Positions 58,146 through 64,000 of a stretch of DNA of 64,000 bases are shown here, in pieces. Position 1 is the first letter of the stretch. Every line of letters begins with the position of its first letter. The stretch lies in assembly GCA_024760905.1 (NCBI GenBank), contig CM045745.1, forward strand, positions 92,001 to 156,000. The letters are read 5' to 3'. The position numbers were made by a program, and so were the translations under genes. The notes under the pieces were generated by a model that made no database searches, was not told the origin of the DNA, and saw only the letters and a list, made by a program, of their open reading frames with translations. This DNA is from Plotosus lineatus. Lineage: Eukaryota; Chordata; Actinopteri; Siluriformes; Plotosidae.

Positions 58146-60855
58146 CAGCCGGGGGGGGGCTAGAAGCTTAGGAACAGGGTTTAAGTTGTTCTATCATGGT
58201 GTGGGAGGGAAGAAAAATTGAGTAGGAGTCATCTTGACGGTGGGGTTTGTCAGGAATGTTCTTGAAGTGAAAAGAGTGTTAGACAGAGTGATGACTCTCA
58301 AGTAAGAAATTGAAGGCATCTTGTTAGTGCTTATGCCCCACAGGCAGGATGCAAGCTAGAAGAGGAGATATTCTGGAGTGACTTAGGTGAAGTGATGCAG
58401 AGTACCCCAAGAAGTGAAAGAGTGGTTATTGGGGCAGACTTCAATGGACATGTTGGTACAGGCAACAGAGGGGACGAGGAAGTGATGGGCAGGTTTGGTA
58501 TCCAGGACAGGAACACAGAAGGACAGATGTTGATCGATTTTGCAAAAAGGATGGAAATGGCTGTGGTGAATACTTTCTTCAAGAAGAAACAGGAGCATAG
58601 GGTGACTTATGAAAGCGGAGGTAGGAGCACACAGGTAGACTAAATCTTGTGTAGGCGATGTAATTTGAAGGAAGTCAGTGACTGCAAAGTAGTAGTGGGT
58701 GAGAGTGTTGCCAAACAGCATAGGATGGTGGTGTGCAGGATGACACTGATGGTGAGAAAAGTGAAAAAGGCAAAGGCAGAGCAGAAGACAAAGTGGTGGA
58801 AGCTGAAAAAGGAAGAGTGTCATGTTTTCTTCATGGAGGAGTTGAAACAGGCTTTGGGTAGTCAGGAAGTGCTTCCAGATGACTGGACAACCACAGCCAA
58901 TGTGATCAGGGAGACCGGTAGGAGAGTACTTCGTGTGTCCTCTGGAAGGAAAGTAGATAAGGAAACTTGGTGGTGGAATGAGGAAGTGCAGGAGTGTGTA
59001 CAAAAGAAGAGGTAAGCCAAGAAGAAGTGGGAAATTGAGAGGACCGAAGAGAGTAAACAGGAGTACAGGGAGACATAGTGTAAGGCGAAGGTAGCGGTGT
59101 CAAAGGCTAAACAGAGGGCGTATGATGACTTGTATGACAGGTTGGACGGTAAGGAGGGAGAAAATGATTTATACAGGTTAGCACAGCAGAGAAATAGAAA
59201 TGGGAAAGATGTGCAGCAAGTTAGAGTGATAAAGGACAGAGAGGGAAATGTATTGACTGATGACAGAAGTGTGCTGGGAAGATGGAAAGAGCACTTTGAA
59301 GAGCTGATGAATGAGGAAAATGAGAGAGGAAAAAAAGAGTAGAAGGGGTGACTGTTGAGCACCAGGAAGTAGCAAAGATTAGTAAGGGAGAAGTGAGGAG
59401 GGACTTGATGAGGATGAAGAGTGGAAAGGCAGTTGGCCCTGATGACATACCAGTTGAGGTATGAAAGTGTCTAGGAGAGGTAGCAGTAGATTTTCTGATA
59501 AGAACATTGAACAAGGTCTTAGAAAGTGAGCAGATGCCAGAGGAATGGAGGAGAAGTGTGCTTGTGCCCATTTTTAAGAACAAGGGAGATGTACAGAGTT
59601 GTGGCAACTACAGAGGGATAAAGTTGATGAGCCATACAATGAAGTTATGGGAAAGAATAGTGGAAGCTAGACTAAGGGCAGAGGTCAGCATTTGTGAGCA
59701 ACAGTTTGGTTTCATGCCAAGAAAGAGCACCACAGATGCAGTGTTTGCTTTGAGGATGTGAATAGAGAAGTACAGAGAAGGTCAGAAGGAGCTGCATTGT
59801 GCCTTTGTGAATCTGGAGAAAGCATATGACAGGGTGCTGAGAGAAGAACTGTGGTATTGTATGAGAAAGTCTGGAGTGGCAGAGAAGTATGTTAGAGTGG
59901 TGCAGGACATGTATGAGAGATGTAAGACAGTGGTGAGTTGTGCTGTCGGTGTGACAGAAGAGTTCAAGGTGGAGGTGGGACTGCATCAAGGGTCAGCTCT
60001 CAGCCCCTTCTTGTTTGCTATGGTGATGGACAGGCTGACAGACGAGGTTAGACAAGAATCGCCATGGACTATGATGTTTGCAGATGACATTGTGATCTGT
60101 AGTGAGAGCAGCGAACAAGTGGAGGAAAATCTAGAGAGGTGGAGGTATGCCCTGGAAAGGAGGGGAATGAAGGTTAGTCTCAGTAAGACAGAATACATGT
60201 GTGTGAACGATAAGGACCAAGAGGAACGGTGAGGTTACAGGGGGCAGAGATAAAGAAGGTGGAGGATTTTAAGTACTTAGGCTCAACAATCCAGAGCAAT
60301 GGAGAGTGTGGAAAAGAGGTGAAGAAGCGCATGCAGGCAGGTTGGAATGGATGAAGAAAAGTATCCGGTGTGATATGTGATAGGAGAGTATCGGCAAGAA
60401 TGAAGGAAAACGTTTACAAGACAGTGATGAGGCCAGCGATGTTGTATGGTTTAGAAACAGTGGCCCTGGGGAAAAGACAGGAGTCAGAGTTGGAGGTAGC
60501 AGAGATGAAAATGTTGAGGTTCTCTTTGGGAGTAACGAGGATGGATAGGATCAGAAATGAGTACATCTGAGGGACAGCACATGTTAGATGTTTTGGAGAC
60601 AGTCAGAGAGACTAGATAGAGATGGTTTGGACATGTACAGAGGAGGGATAGTGAGTACATTGTTAGTAGTAGGATGCTGAGGTTGGAACTACCAGGCAGA
60701 AGGCCCAGAGGAGGACCAAAGAGAAGATTTACGGATGTGGTGAAGGCAGACATGAAGGTCGTTGGAGTAAGAGTAGAAGATGCAGAGGATAGGGAGAGAT
60801 GGAGGCAGATAATTTGCTGTGACGACCCCTGAAGGGAACAGCCGAAAGAATAAGA
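58146..60855 (+). mobile_element. RTE copy H, nearly complete RT
   Basis: Starts with the RTE 5' tip (CAGCCGGGGGGGGG) fused by internal deletion to the early endonuclease (GGTTTAAGTTGTTCTATCATGG). Endonuclease frame 58392-58643 (VVIGADFNGHVGTGNRGDEE), linker 58647-59015, pre-RT 59097-59342, RT 59507-59761 and 59807-60232 with NLEKAYDRVLREELWY, GLHQGSALSPFLFAMV and MMFADDIVICSES. The 3' end is at CCTGAAGGGAACAGCCGAAAG. Candidate target repeats AGATCAGA occur at 58129-58136 and 60856-60863. Several stops remain. Confidence 0.93.
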
Positions 60856-61026
60856 AGATCAGACTGTCAGGAATGAGACTCGATGTGGATTGTTTAGAAC
60901 AGACTTGTACTCGGATTAGTTTTTGGACATTGGTGATGAACGTAAACATTCTGCTTCAGCCTCACTTTTAGAGAATGGGGTTGTACTGAGGAGTGAGTCG
61001 TGTGACTCTGAGAGAGATGATCTTAC

Positions 61027-61200
61027 CTCAGTATCTCCAGTTTACAGACATGATCCTCCAGTACAGCAGAGAGAATCTTCACTCCTGAATCTCCGGGTTC
61101 ATTCCAGGACAGATCCAGTTCTCTCAGGTGTGAGGAGTTTGATCTCAGAGCTGAGGTCAGAGCAGCACAACCTACATCTGGAACACCACAATCCACCAAC
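61027..61200 (-). CDS. Isolated NLR-type leucine-rich-repeat exon
   Basis: Acceptor CTCTGCAG ends at 61201 and donor GAG/GTAAGA begins at 61026, leaving exactly 174 nt or 58 codons, the usual length of one LRR exon in fish NLRC/NLRP-like genes. The frame LVDCGVPDVGCAALTSALRS, then SHLRELDLSWNEPGDSGVKI has the LxxLxLxxN signature and no stop. Such repeats form the ligand-sensing horseshoe of cytosolic NLR receptors. No NACHT, FISNA or further LRR exons are in the window, so it is either part of a gene extending outside through the L1 debris or an orphan exon. A broken paralog is at 5640-5698. Confidence 0.7.
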
Positions 61201-61461
61201 CTGCAGAGACACAATGCCACGCCCTTCATCACCAGATTTTTATCCTGGTTTAAGATTTCCTTTAAAGATGATGTGTGTGTAAAATGATTTTATTATTCAG
61301 AATCAAATGAGGATTTAATATCTCTTGATCATTCTAATCAATATCTCATTAACATAATCATACTGAGGATCCATTTAGTTCCGCTCATCTGTTGTGTGTG
61401 ATATTAAACTATCAGCAGCTGAAGATCAACAGAGAACAACAGCCTGATCATCAACTTTATT

Positions 61462-61468
61462 CAGAGAC

Positions 61469-61508
<40 letters not shown>

Positions 61509-61520
61509 TGAGAGAGAGAG
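61462..61520. repeat. (GA)n microsatellite
   Basis: GA units with one CGTG interruption at 61507-61510. Confidence 0.96.
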
Positions 61521-62163
61521 ACTTATAGTGCATTACACAAGGGGAATCAACCGAGTTCTCTATCACCTGTGTAGTGCATTTATATAATAAGAGGAGAAAA
61601 AAACCACAACTCCAGTGAAATCTTTCCAATTACACAGAATAAAATATGGAACTTGTAGAAATGTGATGACGCCACTAACGGTGACATCATGTTTACTTTT
61701 CGCTTGTTGGGATGTGAGAAATGAACCATCTTGAATCACATCTCCGACAACTCTGATCCCCTTCTAGTCAGCGACACCGGCACCGAGTCCGGTTTGAAAG
61801 TTGAGGGTCTCATGAATCGGGGATTCGCAAAGAGAAACAGTTCCTGTATCCTTCCGATTTCCAAACCTCACACCAAATGTTTCACATTTTCTTTAAAAGC
61901 ACGTCCTCTGTTACTGGAGCTGCAACGTTGCCAGGAGAAACATATAATAAACTTTGAAAAGGTATCGACATAAAGAGGCTGATTCCCAACTGAGCCAAAC
62001 AGAACCAGGGTGATCCATGAACCCATTTCAAAATAAAGGAGAACTGTGCAGTCCACAGATAAAAAGAAAATGAAGGGACCTCTAATCCTCCATTTTAACA
62101 GGAAAACAAACCTGTATCTCAGCTGAGTCTCCTCTTAAATTATAGAACTGCACTGTTTACATT

Positions 62164-62386
62164 TAAGATAAGATAAAATACAGCTTTATTAATCTCACAA
62201 TGGAGAAATTCACTGTTATAGGCTCTTGAGGGACCATCAGTAGGGGGTGCAAAAATAGATACAAATACAAACATACACACATACATATATATTATATAAG
62301 TAAATAAATAAATAGATACATAAATAGTATAAATTAATAAACAATAAAAGAAAAGAAGGGAACAACTTTGTAGACTGGCCTTTACA
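62164..62386 (-). mobile_element. L2/CR1-like LINE 3'-end fragment
   Basis: AAGATAAGATAAAATACAGC and CTTTATTAATCTCACAATGG match 31205-31255, and homology continues to GTAGACTGGCC. It is absent from the left copy of the block between 6420 and 6440, so it inserted after duplication. No coding part. Confidence 0.82.
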
Positions 62387-62639
62387 CAATCTTTCTCTGA
62401 AAACACAACTGGCTTCATCTGAAAAAGATCCAGGAGACGAGGGAGGAGGTTATAAAAAAGGAAAAAATATATAATTAAGAATTAAGAACTTGGGGATAAA
62501 ATTTGAAGGAGAGTTTAAAAAAATAATAAAAACATCAGCGTATCACGGAATTTTCAGCTTATGATTAGTTCAGGAGACTCCAGTAATAGTCTTGTCTAAG
62601 GGCAGCAGCAATGGGCTCAAATGTAAGAGTAAATACAGT

Positions 62640-63590
62640 GGGGTTAAAGGGGCAACCTAGTGCCGTTTTCAGTATTGAAATGACTAGAACTGAGTCCGTT
62701 TGGGATTACAGCTGAAAGGGGGATGTGTACAATATCCGAATAAACTCCTCCCCTAAGACTGAATTCCTGCACCGTGAAAAACAGGGGGGGGGGGGTCCAT
62801 TCCAGCCTAAACACCTTCTGAACATCAAGAGAAACGACTTGAGCTTCTGCGCTGTACAGGGGCAAACTGAATAATGTGAAGTTGGTGTCTCCCATTGTAT
62901 GAAGATAACCTTCTACGTATGAAGCCAGTCTGATCATTCGCAGTGACAGAGGGGAGAACATATTCCAAATGTGACTTGAGGATCCACCTACAAGAAGAGC
63001 CCTCCCAAGACCACGTCCCTTTGTAAACACCAGAGAAATAGCAACCTCCAAAAGGATGGAGGATGCACCCGAATTGTGAATGAGGACTGCAGCACCTCCA
63101 GTAAAGGATTTATGAGAACAGCCTGGGGCCGCCGATCGGGGGTGGGTGGCAGATGAGGGGACAATTGCAGTGATCCAACAGAACCTCCTTGGAAGAGAAC
63201 CTGCAGTTGCTTTGGCAGCTTGCTGCTCTCAGGAATTCTGAAGACCCGGATGTTGCTCTTCCGACTCGTATTCTCTAAATCATTGATCTTTTAAATCACC
63301 GCTTCCAGCTTGATTTTGACCTCAGAGAGCAGAGTGATGTGAATAGCTGCAGCGTCCTCGTAGTTTGAGAAGTAGCCTTCAGCTTCTGTAATCTATGTCT
63401 TCAGTGTGACGATTTCAGCCGAGCGATCCTCAAGTTTCTTTCGAACCGGGTCGGGATTTTTATCAAAGGAAACCATTACACCTTTGAGCACTTCAGTGGT
63501 TCTTCTCTCCACCAAACTGTCAGCGTCAACTTCTCTCTGTGAAGTGGCGGCGGCGTGTCGTCCACAATATTAGTTTAACTGTTCAAGAGT
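62640..63590 (-). mobile_element. L1-like LINE remnant (ORF1 and RT pieces)
   Basis: The minus strand from 63540 shows the ORF1 coiled-coil segment (PDPVRKKLEDRSAEIV in shifting frames) and, after a deletion, ORF2 RT in frame 63051-62644: LPLYSAEAQVVSLDVQKVF (the FDRVEW region, degraded), then NGLSSSHFNTENGTRLPL (the region before QGCPLSP). No FADD box. Paralog of 6713-7490, which has lost the RT part. Confidence 0.6.
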
Positions 63591-63807
63591 GACTGATCTT
63601 CTGTTCATTTTGTGGATATAGGAATAAGATTGGAACAATACAAATGTTCTTCAAATGTCAACTGCTGCATTTTCAGTGTACTAACTAAATAAAATTAATT
63701 TAAATAATTTTGCAGGAAAATATGCAACAATTTTAATAAACTGTAACAAGAAGACCACATAGTTTCTTAAATGTAAAAATAAATGTAAAAGTAAATACTT
63801 TCTTTAC

Positions 63808-63969
63808 CTTCAGCTTTGGCTCAACACCTGTACCGGTTGCGGATCCACTCGGCGTAGTCATGGTAACACTAACGTTAGCAATTGTGGTGGTTGTTCCGAC
63901 TGCATTTCCTTTGCAATTGTCCATTATCAGACAACCCTCATGCTCCTTGGGTCTTAAAAATCTTTGCAT
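63808..63969 (-). CDS. Candidate first exon, unidentified
   Basis: The ATG at 63969 opens 54 codons (MQRFLRPKEHEGCLIMDNCK, then a Thr/Gly-rich stretch) up to a consensus donor AAG/GTAAAG at 63807. The acidic-basic start and low-complexity threonine region give no domain. The gene would continue to the left on minus, where only L1 debris is seen, so a transposase start or orphan exon is equally possible. The stretch 63591-63807 shows no feature. Confidence 0.28.
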
Positions 63970-64000
63970 GTTTATTGATTGGGGACATTTGATTTTATGT

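Larger units (their letters stand above)
61140..63590. repeat. Segmental duplicate, right copy of NLR/L1 block
   Basis: Direct-orientation partner of 5640-7490: LRR exon region, the block around 61650-62120, the GATCCAGGAGA block near 62430, and L1 remnants to about 63590. Confidence 0.8.

Noticed and set aside
1..64000. A bacterial, phage or plasmid system such as a defence island or biosynthetic cluster
   Set aside because: Spliced genes, B30.2 and LRR exons, LINE/SINE content and microsatellites show vertebrate DNA, and no operon-like gene order exists.

Overview
This window is vertebrate, almost certainly teleost, nuclear DNA. The evidence is a class IV TRIM (RING, B-box, coiled coil, B30.2) gene with a fish-style six-exon layout, an NLR-type 174-nt leucine-rich-repeat exon, tRNA-headed SINEs that resemble zebrafish DANA, long CA/GT microsatellites, and a mix of RTE, L2/CR1-like, I-like, L1 and Tx1 LINEs with Tc1, hAT and pogo/Tigger DNA transposons. 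Genus and species cannot be fixed from sequence alone. There is no operon, phage or CRISPR. Host coding sequence is sparse: one apparently intact TRIM gene, one TRIM pseudogene, one well-formed isolated NLR LRR exon, one broken LRR exon, and two weak candidate first exons.

Layout. 0-3 kb: a degraded DNA transposon with microsatellites and a LINE fragment. 3.2-9.7 kb: a SINE, two L2-like LINEs in opposite orientations, and an NLR/L1 block (5.64-7.49 kb) that recurs in direct orientation at 61.1-63.6 kb. 9.7-12 kb: a decayed Ty3/Gypsy integrase and SINEs. 12.06-16.6 kb: the TRIM gene and a Tc1-like element. 17.1-23.15 kb: two RTE LINEs, the second carrying a nested solo LTR. 24.2-27.3 kb: an I-like LINE. 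27.5-36.6 kb: hAT, Tx1, L2-like and Tigger debris and SINEs. 37.1-41.8 kb: an internally deleted RTE and a hAT element carrying a gag-only Gypsy element. 42.2-48.9 kb: an inverted paralog of 12.06-16.6 kb, with a truncated TRIM pseudogene. 49.2-53.7 kb and 56.2-60.9 kb: more RTE copies. 61-63.6 kb: the LRR exon and the L1 block.

Evolution. The main structure is an inverted duplication of a TRIM-bearing unit. The right-hand junction at 48.9 kb looks like a head-to-tail junction of an approximately 8.4-kb unit (12.06-20.46 kb), so the right locus may be the remnant of a tandem array. Nested insertions date the events: RTE copy A/E sits at the same site in both arms and predates duplication, whereas RTE copy D and the 1.1-kb solo LTR are present in one arm only and the other arm keeps the matching empty sites. 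RTE-family sequence alone makes up about a quarter of the window. The SINEs carry both an RTE 5'-leader-like block and an RTE-like tail, which makes the RTE family their likely mobiliser.

I see no evidence for a new biochemical system. The value of the window is in duplication history, LINE/SINE partnership and a TRIM gene/pseudogene pair. All repeat family names come from motif recognition by eye, not from database searches.
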